Shown here piece after piece: positions 9,259 through 17,680 of a stretch of DNA of 64,000 nucleotides. Source of the DNA: Methylocaldum sp. 14B (GTDB lineage: Bacteria > Pseudomonadota > Gammaproteobacteria > Methylococcales > Methylococcaceae); the NCBI RefSeq assembly GCF_002005105.1, contig NZ_MSCV01000010.1, positions 62,001 to 126,000 of the forward strand. Reading direction: 5' to 3'. The notes beneath the pieces were generated by a model that was not told the DNA's origin, made no database searches, and worked only from the letters and a program-made list of their open reading frames with translations. A program made the position numbers and the translations under genes. Numbering within the stretch: position 1 is the stretch's first letter; each line of letters opens with the position of its first letter.

Positions 9259-9555
9259 TCACTTCACTTGGTTCAGCATGTAATCCACAGCGGCCTCGAT
9301 GTCCTTCTCCGACAGCGCGGGATTGCCGGCTTTGGGCGGCATCGCCCCCTTGCCCTTGATGACGGTGGCCACGAGGGCTTCCTTGCCTTGCTGGAGGCGC
9401 GGCTCCCACGCCTTCTTGTCGCCGAGTTTGGGGGGCATGGCGTTGTGGCACATAGCACAGGCTTTGACGTAAATCTGTTCGCCTTCGGCCGCCGCCGTGG
9501 GATCAGCAGCCAATAAAGCCAATAGCGCCAAGCTGGTATCTCGTAAGCTTCTCAT
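9259..9555 (-). CDS. Cytochrome c5-like small class I cytochrome
   Basis: A 98-residue protein with a signal peptide (residues 1-22) and one heme site CAMCH (near residue 33). Met and Pro residues in GAMPPKAG supply the likely sixth ligand, and the ending DIEAAVDYMLNQVK is typical of cytochrome c5/c555. It is a soluble periplasmic electron carrier. GGAGG lies five bases before the ATG at 9555. It sits between the heme-bearing barrel gene and the methyltransferase on the same strand. Confidence 0.85.
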   Translation of the reverse strand: MRSLRDTSLALLALLAADPTAAAEGEQIYVKACAMCHNAMPPKLGDKKAWEPRLQQGKEALVATVIKGKGAMPPKAGNPALSEKDIEAAVDYMLNQVK

Positions 9556-9624
9556 GTCATCCTCCTTCGAAGTTGCCGAATGTTCATGAACGCGCACCGT
9601 AACCGAACCGGCGGCCGGTCATCC

Positions 9625-10959
9625 TCAGAACAGAACCCAAGTCAGGAAAAAGAGCGAGTTGTTGTCCCCCGCATCCCGGCCGAAACCGTCGTAGTTGTTG
9701 CTTGCGCCATTAAACTGGGTATAGCCGGTATAGCGCAGCGCCAGTTTCAGATAGGGCAAGGGCAGGTAATTCAGCTCCGCCAGCCAGCCATCCGTATTGG
9801 GGCTTCCTGTAGCACTGCCGAAGACCGGTTCCCCGGTGTTGTAGAGGAGTTCGTCGCGATCGCCGCGCGTGAAGAAATACTGGATTCCCAAGCCATATTT
9901 CCGCTGGAAGTAATAATGCACATCCGCCTTGAGTGTTCGTAGCGTATCGGAGCGGTTGGACGCTTCGCCCTCCACGAAACCGGCGGCCCAGGTCTGCTTT
10001 TCATGGATATAGTTCGCCTGAGCCGTGAAGATGTGGTCTTCAGCGATGTATTGGTATTGCGCATCGAAGGCCAGATCCCGGAACCGGTTGGTCGGCCCGC
10101 TCAGTTCGCCTTCGGGGAAGAGGTCGGCCACCATCCCATAAGTGCCGACCGAAAGGCTGTGGGATCCCCACTCGCGCTGCAGGGCGACGCGCCAGTACGG
10201 CGCGAAGTCGTCGACGACGTTTTCGATCGGGTTACCGGCGGTCAGCGCCCGTGCAGCTCCATGTCGGCCAGCGCGATAGAAGGCTGCTTCCGCATACACC
10301 AGGTTGTTCCACATCACGTAGGTGCCCACCCCGCCCACTTGGGAGGCCAGCCGCAAGTCCAAAAGCGTGCTGGCCGCGGGTTGCACGGCCGCCGTTTCGG
10401 TGTGGGGAAATGCCCACTGCGGGGTGCTGTTGTAGATGTCCGTTACCGTCGGGGTGTTGCTCAGGGTGAGGCCGTACACCCATTCCTTGTTGGCGAGGGT
10501 GAAGCTGTCCGCATAGCGGGCATCGAACATCTCCATGGCCCACCGTTCCTCGATGCCGTCATAAGAAAACTGCACCAGAGCGCCCGAGTTACCGATGATC
10601 TTCCCCCCGTAATACACGCCCGCCGCTTGCAGGAGCGGGTCGCCGTCCCGGGGAAAATCCGAAGGTCTCGCGCCGGTGGTGTTGGTCTTCGCAGTAGACG
10701 TAATCGAAGCCTGCAGCAGCCCGGAGATCGGCAAGATCGTCAGGAGCGATTTCTCGCGCGGGGGGCCGCTCATGGAAAACCCCCGCAACTTGAACTGTCT
10801 CCCGAACGGGGTCAGCTCCGGGAAAACCGTGTGGCAGGAAGCGCACTCCATGCCCATCTGCCGCCCCATGCTCGGCACGGCCAAGAGGCTTTTGGGCCCG
10901 AGGAGAAGGGCCAGCAAGATGAGTGGCGTTATCTTCAAGGCGTGGATCCAGCGATACAT
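9625..10959 (-). CDS. Outer-membrane beta-barrel with N-terminal CXXCH heme site
   Basis: A 444-residue secreted protein. After the signal peptide (residues 1-26) comes GMECASCHTVFPELTPFGR, one c-type heme motif, and then about 370 residues of alternating aromatic/polar strands ending FFLTWVLF with the terminal Phe of outer-membrane barrels. Such fused heme-plus-porin-like proteins occur in methanotrophs and nitrifiers and are mostly annotated only as cytochrome c. The ATG at 10959 follows GGATGAGG. Encoded next to a small cytochrome c, it could pass electrons at the outer membrane; that role is inferred. Confidence 0.65.
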   Translation of the reverse strand: MYRWIHALKITPLILLALLLGPKSLLAVPSMGRQMGMECASCHTVFPELTPFGRQFKLRGFSMSGPPREKSLLTILPISGLLQASITSTAKTNTTGARPSDFPRDGDPLLQAAGVYYGGKIIGNSGALVQFSYDGIEERWAMEMFDARYADSFTLANKEWVYGLTLSNTPTVTDIYNSTPQWAFPHTETAAVQPAASTLLDLRLASQVGGVGTYVMWNNLVYAEAAFYRAGRHGAARALTAGNPIENVVDDFAPYWRVALQREWGSHSLSVGTYGMVADLFPEGELSGPTNRFRDLAFDAQYQYIAEDHIFTAQANYIHEKQTWAAGFVEGEASNRSDTLRTLKADVHYYFQRKYGLGIQYFFTRGDRDELLYNTGEPVFGSATGSPNTDGWLAELNYLPLPYLKLALRYTGYTQFNGASNNYDGFGRDAGDNNSLFFLTWVLF

Positions 10960-11012
10960 AACCTCATCCTTATCGTTTTTCCGAGCACTCATACCCATCC
11001 GACATCCGAAGG

Positions 11013-11378
11013 TCATGGTGGCGTTTGCGTCGCCAACTGGCGATGCAGCTTGGCGAGACTCAGCTTCTCCTCTGCCGCTTCCCAATAGTTGGCGGCAAGC
11101 CGCAGATAGTACTCCATGAGCGACCTTCGCACCAGCACGTGTCCACCGTACTGGCGATAATAGTCAGCGATCCTTCGATGTTGTTCCGCCTTAGCTCGGA
11201 GTGCCTCGGCCTCCCGCTCGTAACGGACGGCCAAAGCCTCATGGTCGGCTTTGGTTCTTGCCTTGGCGATGGCTTCTTCCAGGGGCTGTTCCCCAGTCGC
11301 CCGATACGGCTGACCCGGCGCGCAGGCCGTCAGAATCGCCGCGATGAAGAGCAATAATCTCGGGGTCGATCTGCGCAT
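11013..11378 (-). CDS. Small helical outer-membrane lipoprotein, unknown function
   Basis: A 121-residue protein with a lipoprotein signal (ILTAC, lipobox Cys near residue 19). The rest is charged and helical, with repeated Ala/Glu/Arg and YYRQYG, and is likely a coiled coil. The ATG at 11378 is chosen because AGGAGG lies about eight bases upstream; a TTG six bases earlier is possible. No family is recognised. It lies in the same-strand redox and copper cluster. Confidence 0.6.
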   Translation of the reverse strand: MRRSTPRLLLFIAAILTACAPGQPYRATGEQPLEEAIAKARTKADHEALAVRYEREAEALRAKAEQHRRIADYYRQYGGHVLVRRSLMEYYLRLAANYWEAAEEKLSLAKLHRQLATQTPP

Positions 11379-11493
11379 CGGCAATGCCTCCTCTCACGAT
11401 TTTTGTCCTCCTTTGCAGAATCCATTTGTCGTATGCCCCACCTGATCCTCGCTCAGTGCGGTGCGTCGTTCTTCCGAAAGAGTTCTTTCTCCA

Positions 11494-12135
11494 CTAATGG
11501 GTATGATGGGCATGAATGTGTTCCGCGCTCACCGGATCTTCACCGCAAGGCGGCGTTTCCATCCCGGCTTCATGGTGATGTTCCTCCAGGCTGGAAAACG
11601 CTCCTTCCCCCGTATCGGCCGTTCCGCTGGGATGGGGCTCTTGCGGCGGACATGCCGCCTTGGTTCCCACGCCGTACTTGTAGACCATCAAGCCCCCGAG
11701 GTCGGCGCCGAAGGTCATTGTGCCAACCATGATTACGCCGAAAAGGAGCTGAAAGAACTGTCCGATTTTCGAAATCGCGCTACCGGCGATCATCCTCCAA
11801 AGGGACAGAATTATCGCGAACGACAACACGGTGAGACCGTAGGTCCTGTGTCTGGCCATGATTTCATGGACTTCCTCGTTGTGAGGTAGAGTGCTGGCCG
11901 CCCATAATCCAGCGGCAACGGCAGCAAGAGCACCCAAAGTGCCGAGATAAAGCATCCAAGAAGCTGCCGTTCTCAGCTCTTTCTTGGCGAGGAGCAAACC
12001 AAGCAGCTCCATCGCAACAAAGGCGTTTAAAAGAGCGATGGGAAAATGCACCAGCAGCGGATGGATATTGGCCATCTCGCCGACGCCCGGCAGAACCTGT
12101 GAAATAAAGTCGGTCATGGATAACAAAGTCTTCAT
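11494..12135 (-). CDS. DUF2231-type membrane protein with His-rich tail
   Basis: A 213-residue protein with four membrane helices (about residues 24-45, 54-76, 92-111 and 119-140). It opens with IHPLLVHFPIALL, the hallmark of DUF2231 proteins, in which the conserved His may bind heme. The C-terminal 50 residues are soluble and rich in His and Glu (EEHHHEAG and HIHAHHTH), suggesting metal binding. It is encoded on the same strand as the copper proteins. Confidence 0.7.
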   Translation of the reverse strand: MKTLLSMTDFISQVLPGVGEMANIHPLLVHFPIALLNAFVAMELLGLLLAKKELRTAASWMLYLGTLGALAAVAAGLWAASTLPHNEEVHEIMARHRTYGLTVLSFAIILSLWRMIAGSAISKIGQFFQLLFGVIMVGTMTFGADLGGLMVYKYGVGTKAACPPQEPHPSGTADTGEGAFSSLEEHHHEAGMETPPCGEDPVSAEHIHAHHTH

Positions 12136-12217
12136 CGGTTGAGGAACGCTGCGGTAGAACTCGTTACAGCGCTGTCGCCGTCTCCGCCATTGTTGGGTTC
12201 AAACAGAGCCTTTGCAT

Positions 12218-12240
12218 GTGCCGGAGCCAAGCCCCGGCAC
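12218..12240 (-). other. Stem-loop between two cluster genes
   Basis: GTGCCGG (12218-12224) and CCGGCAC (12234-12240) form a perfect 7-bp stem with a 9-base loop, starting 10 bases after the stop of the Met-rich gene at 12250. There is no T run after it, so it is a weak intrinsic terminator at best and may instead stabilise or process the transcript. Confidence 0.4.
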
Positions 12241-12249
12241 GGCATCGCA

Positions 12250-12645
12250 CTAGTGCTGATGGTCCTGGTTGGCGGGCGCCGTTTCGTGCGTATGGCTCGG
12301 TTTGGTTTCGGGCGGATTTTTCGCGGCCATGCCGTGCATCATCGGCATGCGTTCGTGCATCATCTGCATATGTTCCTTCATCAGTTGAAGATGCTCCTGC
12401 TTCAGTCGTTGTATCTCCTGGGGGTCCTTCGCCTGCAGAATTCGATTCATGAGGTCGTGCATCTTGAGCATGCTGTCCTGCATTTCCTGCAGGGACTTGT
12501 CCATGTCCATGCCGCCGCTGGTGCCCTGTGTCTTTTGACCTTCGGCATGTTGGTGGGCAGGGGCTTTCTGCTTTTCATGGGCGAAGCTCGGCAGGCTCAA
12601 GGGCGTTATGAGCCACAAAACGGCAAATATCTTTGATCTTTTCAT
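12250..12645 (-). CDS. Small secreted Met/His-rich protein, probable periplasmic copper binder
   Basis: A 131-residue protein with a signal peptide (residues 1-22, ending SFA). The mature part has His-rich ends (HEKQKAPAHQHAEG and THETAPANQDHQH) around a Met-rich helix (MLKMHDLMNRILQ and EHMQMMHERMPMMHG). It shares the HMQMM motif and overall plan with the protein at 3815-4189, so the two may be paralogues. Cu(I) or Cu(II) binding is likely from composition and neighbours but is not proven. Confidence 0.65.
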   Translation of the reverse strand: MKRSKIFAVLWLITPLSLPSFAHEKQKAPAHQHAEGQKTQGTSGGMDMDKSLQEMQDSMLKMHDLMNRILQAKDPQEIQRLKQEHLQLMKEHMQMMHERMPMMHGMAAKNPPETKPSHTHETAPANQDHQH

Positions 12646-12664
12646 CACATTACCTTTATTACCT

Positions 12665-12913
12665 TTAAAAATGGTTGAAACTCAGTAAGGTCGAGCTTCT
12701 TGCACTGATTGGCGAAAATGACCAGCGTGGGTTCGCCTTGCCCTTTCGCAGTTCGTTCGGTCCTTCCTCGGCCGGCCGCTCGGCGGCCCGTTCGCTTCGG
12801 AGTCCCTGCCTCAAATCGGTCGAAAGCCGAGCGGCCAGCTCGGGCCGCAGTCGGTCAGGCCAGCGCTCTATCGCGGCGGTATCCTCGTTGTCGCAATCCT
12901 GCGCAAGCTCCAA
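12665..12913 (-). pseudogene. N-terminal fragment of a cation P-type ATPase
   Basis: The frame contains STDLRQGLRSERAAERPAEE followed by GPNELRKGK, the cation-ATPase N-terminal domain motif that precedes the first membrane helix. After about 65 residues the similarity stops and the frame closes. The DKTGT phosphorylation site and all membrane segments are absent. The only in-frame start is a TTG. It is probably what remains of a metal-export ATPase of the copper cluster. Confidence 0.45.
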
Positions 12914-12940
12914 TTTGCCTGATGGGCGCTTCGCATGGCG

Positions 12941-13276
12941 CTAGAAACCCTCGTAGCGGAATAAGGTGCCCATCCCGGCATCGGCGTGGTGAAGCTCATG
13001 GCAGTGGAAAGACCAACGTCCTGGGTTCTTCGCCACGAACTCGAGGTCGTAGCGCTCTCCGGGAGCCAGAGGCACCGTATCCCTGGAGAACGGCATCGGG
13101 AGCCGGTTGCCATCGATGGCCCCGACCTTCAGCGTGTGACCGTGCAGGTGCATGGGATGGATCGACATGGAACTGGCGTTGATGAGACGGAGCTTCACCC
13201 GCTCGCCTTTGTTGACCATCAAATGATCGGTGGCCGGCCAGGCTTTGCCGTTCATAAAGAAGAGATTCGGCTCCAT
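12941..13276 (-). CDS. Multicopper oxidase, C-terminal part (split from 13276-13842)
   Basis: This 111-residue piece carries the C-terminal copper ligands: HPMHLHGH and WSFHCHELHHADAGM, the latter with the Cys and the axial Met of the type 1 site. Its ATG shares its A with the TGA of the upstream part (TGATG at 13276), so it could be translated by re-initiation as a second subunit. It could equally be the tail of one enzyme broken by a frameshift. Together the two parts make about 299 residues with all four His-rich copper motifs. Confidence 0.7.
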   Translation of the reverse strand: MEPNLFFMNGKAWPATDHLMVNKGERVKLRLINASSMSIHPMHLHGHTLKVGAIDGNRLPMPFSRDTVPLAPGERYDLEFVAKNPGRWSFHCHELHHADAGMGTLFRYEGF

Positions 13277-13842
13277 CAGACGGAGTCCGGATTCGTGTCG
13301 GTCATCATGGGATCGAGCTTCTCGTTTCGATCCGAGAGGATAACGGTGTATTCCCGGTCGGCCCGGCGCTCGTTCTTCCCTTCGACGATGAATGCTCCGT
13401 ACAGGCCCATCTGCATCTGCATCGCTTCATCGGGGATCGGGCCGCCGGAACCGTGGGTGTGATAGAAACGTGTCCCTGCCGGCTTGGCGATGAACTTGTA
13501 AACGAATTTGCCGCCCGGCGGTACCGCCTCTTGGCTGACCCCCGGAACCCCGTCCATGTCGGCGGGAACCTCGACGCCATGCCAGTGGATGCCCGTCGGA
13601 ACCGGCAGATTGTTGGTGAAATGGATCGTGACGAGTTCGCCTTCCTTGACTCGGATCTCGGGGCCCGGAATCTGGCCGTTGTAGGCCCAGCCCTTCAGTT
13701 TCAGACCGGGGCGGGGCTCCCAGTCGATCTCCTCGGCGGTCAGCGTGTACTCCGCCGCCTCTGCGACACCGATCAAAAGGACGCCGCTCAGGGCCACGGC
13801 CAGTCTTTTCAGGAAGGTGCTTATCTTCGGGTTCATTCTCAT
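13276..13842 (-). CDS. Multicopper oxidase, N-terminal part
   Basis: A 188-residue piece with a signal peptide (ending VAEAAE) and one cupredoxin domain. It contains GIHWHGVEVPADMDGVPGVS and TRFYHTHGSGG, the first two copper motifs of laccase-like oxidases. It ends SDRNEKLDPMMTDTNPDSV at a stop that overlaps the next ATG by one base. A periplasmic copper-detoxifying oxidase is the likely function if the two parts assemble or if the break is an artefact. A second, full-length copper oxidase follows at 15798-17216. Confidence 0.7.
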   Translation of the reverse strand: MRMNPKISTFLKRLAVALSGVLLIGVAEAAEYTLTAEEIDWEPRPGLKLKGWAYNGQIPGPEIRVKEGELVTIHFTNNLPVPTGIHWHGVEVPADMDGVPGVSQEAVPPGGKFVYKFIAKPAGTRFYHTHGSGGPIPDEAMQMQMGLYGAFIVEGKNERRADREYTVILSDRNEKLDPMMTDTNPDSV

Positions 13843-14329
13843 CTTGCTATTCTGGGTTGTTTACAAAGAGGGACGTCCGGCGCATGGCTTATGGCGATAC
13901 TGCCGGCGATTGGGCTTGACTCATCAGGAAATGACGCGATGGCCTACCTGACGCACAAAAGCCCTTCGTTTCCGTGCCGCAAAAGCTCGGAAACTGCACG
14001 CAAACTCATTGGCAATCGGCGTGCCATCCGGATTCCGAAGCGCATCGAGCCCCATTCCAGCGATGGGCAAACTCCCTATATCTTCGAGGTGTGAGGGAAT
14101 TGGTTACAGCCGACGATTTGGATCACACTTTTTTCGAAACCCGCCGGCATTCGATGGCGTTTTGCCGGGATGTTCGTCTGGCAAGGCAGGGTTTCGAGGA
14201 GTTTAGGGCGATCGATCGGGGGCGAGACGAAGGGGTTTCGAGAGTGATCCGGTATGGATCTCGTGGATCAGAATCCGCACAGTCCCATGAAAACGGTTCG
14301 GAGGCTCAGATCGACCGGATTCTTCTGCG
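13843..14329. other. Gene-poor gap between oxidase and outer-membrane channel
   Basis: About 490 bases without a recognisable gene on either strand. Short open frames exist but none has a convincing start, composition or family match. The stretch separates the upstream half of the copper cluster (channel and oxidase, 14330-17216) from the downstream half. It probably contains the promoter for the split oxidase, but I cannot point to clear -35/-10 boxes. Confidence 0.4.
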
Positions 14330-15805
14330 TTACGGCTCGATTCCCCGGCCCGGATTTGGTCCCACGGCGCGGACAGCGCTTGGCAAGGCCGCAGATTCCA
14401 CTTCGACGCCGGGCGCGTCGGATGGTCGTTCGCTGGGTTCCCCCGGTGCGGCAAGGCCGTCCAAGAGGAGCAGACCGCGGATTTCCGCGACGCTCCGCCA
14501 GAGGCCGGCTAGGGCCGTCACATAGGCCGCCTGGGCCTGAAACAGGGTGCGCTGGGCGATCAGGACCTGCGGATAGGCGGCGGCCATCTGCCGGTAGCGC
14601 TGCAGGTACATTTCATACGCCTGCCGGGCGTCGTCGAGAATGTGAGTGCGGTAGGTCTCCACCGTCTGACGCTGAGTGAGATAGTCGGCGTAGGCGGCCG
14701 ACAGCCGTCGCTGGAGGGACAGTTCCACGCGCTGGACCTCGAGCCGCGCGCCGTTGAGATCGGCGTGCGCCGCCCCGACGTTGCCCTGATTCCGGTCGAA
14801 CACGGGCAGCGGCACCCGGACTTCGGCGAAGCCTTCCGGGCCGACCACCTGATTTCCCGGCGCGAACCGCTCGAAGTTGTAATGGACGCCGAGGCGCACG
14901 GTGACGTTGGGAATCCATTCGACCTGCGCCCGCTTGAGCGCCGCTTCGGCGCGCCGCACCTGGGCCTCGGCGACCTTGAGTTCCGGGCTGCCTTCGAAAA
15001 GGGAGGCCACCGCGCCCTCCCAGGTCAGATCGGGAACGGTCTCCTCCAGAGTGCCGGCCAGCGGACGGCGCTCCAGCTCGGCAGCGCCGACGACCGCCGC
15101 CAGCCGGCGCCAGACCTGGTCGAGGCCGTTCCGTGCGGTCTCCCGCGCCAATTGTGCCTGCCGCGCCTCGATTTCGGCCTGCAGCAGATCGGGGCGGTCC
15201 GCCTGGCCGACGTTGATGAGCTGATGGGTGATCTCGGTAGCCTCTCGCGCAAGCTCCCCCAGCCGTTCGCGCAGGGTGAGGAGCTGCTGCGCGCCCAGGG
15301 TCTCGTAGTACAGCAAGCGAATATTGTTCAGCACCCGCAAACGCTGCCCCTCGGCCTGTGCCTCCGCGCGCGCCTCTTCCTGCTCGAACACCCGACGGCT
15401 GAGCCCCAGCTTGCCCGCCGTGACAAGGGTCTGCTCCACGAAACCCCCATGCTCGCCGCCCGAGGCCCGCTCGCTGATCTCCTGGCCGTCGTAGCCCACC
15501 ACCGGATTGGGATACAGCCCCGCCTGAAGCTTGCGCTGGGCCGCCGCTTCGATCCGGGCCGCCGCCTGAACGAGGGTCGGATTCCGCTCCAGCGCCAGCT
15601 GCTCCAGTTGCTCCAGGGTCAGCTCACCTTGGGCCGGTCGGGACTGTTTGTGCGGAGCGGTTGCGGTAGGAGACGGCTCATGGACATGCCGGACGGCCTC
15701 GGCGGCAAACGGCTCCGCCATCCACCACCCACCGAGCAGGACCGTGCTGGCGAGTTGGACGCACCATGGAAAGCGACCGGTCGTGCGTCTCAAGGGCTTA
15801 TCCAT
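14330..15805 (-). CDS. TolC-family outer-membrane channel (CusC/CzcC-like)
   Basis: A 491-residue protein with a signal peptide, a His-rich N-terminal stretch, then two repeated helical and strand units typical of outer-membrane efflux proteins (ELTLEQLEQLALERNPTLVQ, and the second unit from PDLTWEGAVASLFEGSPELK). It should form the outer-membrane duct of a metal-efflux tripartite pump. No inner-membrane RND pump or adaptor is in the window, so its partners lie elsewhere or are lost. Its start overlaps the end of the copper oxidase gene by eight bases, so the two are co-translated. Confidence 0.85.
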   Translation of the reverse strand: MDKPLRRTTGRFPWCVQLASTVLLGGWWMAEPFAAEAVRHVHEPSPTATAPHKQSRPAQGELTLEQLEQLALERNPTLVQAAARIEAAAQRKLQAGLYPNPVVGYDGQEISERASGGEHGGFVEQTLVTAGKLGLSRRVFEQEEARAEAQAEGQRLRVLNNIRLLYYETLGAQQLLTLRERLGELAREATEITHQLINVGQADRPDLLQAEIEARQAQLARETARNGLDQVWRRLAAVVGAAELERRPLAGTLEETVPDLTWEGAVASLFEGSPELKVAEAQVRRAEAALKRAQVEWIPNVTVRLGVHYNFERFAPGNQVVGPEGFAEVRVPLPVFDRNQGNVGAAHADLNGARLEVQRVELSLQRRLSAAYADYLTQRQTVETYRTHILDDARQAYEMYLQRYRQMAAAYPQVLIAQRTLFQAQAAYVTALAGLWRSVAEIRGLLLLDGLAAPGEPSERPSDAPGVEVESAALPSAVRAVGPNPGRGIEP

Positions 15806-17216
15806 GGTGATGGGGTGGCGTCCTTCGCTTCGGCTTCCCTTGGGTCGCCCGGGACTGAAGTGCCTTAATCTTCTCGTACTGATCCGGTTCGAGCACGCGG
15901 ACCAGGGTCATCATGCCCTGGATGCCGCCGCTCCAGCCGGGACGCAGACCCTGGGTCTCCGGTTTGGCGACCGCTGCGTCCTCCGCCATGAACATGTCCT
16001 GGGGATAGCCGGGGACGCGCGGCGGCTTGGCCCCTGCGCCATGCTGGCCATGCGGCGGCAGGTGAGTCGTCCGTTTTTCCAGGTCGGAGCCGCCGCCCAT
16101 CGTGCGCCCCAGGCTGGGACCCTGTTCCTCCGAAAGCGCATCACCCTGCCGCGGCATGCCCATCCCTTCCGTCATCCCCATGCCGGCATGCATGCCCCGG
16201 CCCACGTGTGCCAGGGGACCCACCATGGAGGCCATGTGGTTCATCATGTGATGGGGCAGGTGACAGTGCAGCGGCCAGTCGCCCGGATACTTCGCCTCGA
16301 ACTCGATGTCGCGCGCCTGAGCGACCCCCAGTAGCACGGTATTGGCCGGCGTCCAGGCCGCCTCGGGCACGCGACCGGCCTCGGTGCCGGTCACGTAAAA
16401 GGTATTGCCGTGCAGGTGAATGGGGTGATGATCCATCCCCAGGTTCACCATGCGGATGCGCACCCGATCGCCCAAACGCACGATGAGCGGGGTCGTCGCC
16501 GGTCCCACCCGGCCGTTGATGGGAAGCCAGTTGAACTCCATCGACAGGCTGTTCGGCACCGTGTTGTTGGGCAGGATGGCGAACTCCTGGAAGATCAACC
16601 CGAAGTCCCGGTCGACCCGGGGCTGGTACGGCTCCTTGGGGTGCATGATGAACAGTCCGATCATTCCCATCATCTCCTGCATGGCCATGTGCGAATGATA
16701 GAAGAAGGTGCCGTGCTGGTGCAGGGTGAATTCGTAGACGTACTTTCCGCCCGGCGGAATGGCATCCTGATGCACGCCGGGCACCCCGTCCATCGCGAAT
16801 GGGATCTCGAAGCCGTGCCAGTGCATGGAGGTCGGCTCGGGCAGCCGATTCTCGACGACGATCCGCACCCGATCCCCCTGCCTCACCTCGATGGTGGGTC
16901 CCGGCATATGACCGTTGAAGCCCCAGACGTCGAAGCTCCAACCGGGCTTGAACTCGCGCTTCACCACCTCGGCAATGAGGTGAAAGACTTTGACGCCGTT
17001 TTCCAGGCGCCAGGGCAGCTTGGGGATATCGGGGGTTTCCACCGGCAGGAAATCGCCAGTCCCGGCTTGTTCGGAGGGTGGTGCGGCCGCAGCCGGCTTC
17101 GCCTCGACGGTTTCATGGTCCGGATGGCCGGTCGGGGTGTCCTGGGCACGCAGGGAACGAATACCCAGAAGGGTCGACGAAGCCATCAGCCAACGAAAAA
17201 AATCGCGCCGAATCAT
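15798..17216 (-). CDS. Copper oxidase (multicopper oxidase), exported, with long C-terminal extension
   Basis: 472 residues. It starts with MIRRDFFRWLMASSTLL, a Tat-like export signal. Copper motifs are all present: MHWHGFEIP, FYHSHM, HHPIHLHGN and WPLHCHLPHHMMNHMASM. The region after residue 350 is rich in Gly, Met and His and ends in a basic His-rich tail. It resembles periplasmic copper oxidases of methanotrophs and nitrifiers. It would oxidise Cu(I) or another substrate in the periplasm. It is the first gene of the copper operon, so its promoter should be in 17217-17680. Confidence 0.85.
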   Translation of the reverse strand: MIRRDFFRWLMASSTLLGIRSLRAQDTPTGHPDHETVEAKPAAAAPPSEQAGTGDFLPVETPDIPKLPWRLENGVKVFHLIAEVVKREFKPGWSFDVWGFNGHMPGPTIEVRQGDRVRIVVENRLPEPTSMHWHGFEIPFAMDGVPGVHQDAIPPGGKYVYEFTLHQHGTFFYHSHMAMQEMMGMIGLFIMHPKEPYQPRVDRDFGLIFQEFAILPNNTVPNSLSMEFNWLPINGRVGPATTPLIVRLGDRVRIRMVNLGMDHHPIHLHGNTFYVTGTEAGRVPEAAWTPANTVLLGVAQARDIEFEAKYPGDWPLHCHLPHHMMNHMASMVGPLAHVGRGMHAGMGMTEGMGMPRQGDALSEEQGPSLGRTMGGGSDLEKRTTHLPPHGQHGAGAKPPRVPGYPQDMFMAEDAAVAKPETQGLRPGWSGGIQGMMTLVRVLEPDQYEKIKALQSRATQGKPKRRTPPHHHG

Positions 17217-17680
17217 AGTTCAAGAACTTGCTGTACTGTCCATATCAGGGCTGTTTGACCCGGGCGCTCCATGACGGGTTCGTGACGGTCTTTCGTGCTC
17301 CGTCAGCCGCTTAGGGGAGCAACTCAGGCAGAACGACAAGCGTCCCGGACTGACTGACTTGAACGGATGGGTCATGTTTTTCCATGCCTTCTAGCTGATC
17401 AAAAATTCCTTCATCTACCATAGGGTTTGGATAACAGATCGTTTAAAGCGAAAAATAAGCCAAGTTTGACTGACCGTGAAGTCCACGCGTGGGCTTTCTA
17501 CGGAGGTCTCCCTTCATTCAAATGTGATGCTGCGGGTTACATTTAACTATCAAAATCACACTGGTAATCGGCTGAGGTACAGGAAGACACGCCATTGATA
17601 TTCGCGAATCAACGCAAATGATTCCGTCCTTCGCAATCTATTCAAACACCGGGACCTAAAAAGACCAAGATAATCGCCGC
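17217..17680. promoter_or_regulatory. Divergent control region between copper operon and traF operon
   Basis: 464 bases between two outward-facing operons, clearly more AT-rich than its surroundings. Two palindromes stand out. CCACGCGTGG (17483-17492) extends to an 18-base imperfect palindrome (17479-17496). ATTCGCGAAT (17600-17609) is flanked by TTGA and CAA. Both have no loop, as protein-binding operators do. Clear sigma-70 boxes are not obvious. The second palindrome is 71 bases before the traF start, so it could serve that operon. Confidence 0.5.

Noticed and set aside
13974-14525. A 183-codon frame ahead of and overlapping the outer-membrane channel gene
   Set aside because: It runs antisense into a certain gene, has no family features and no good start signal.
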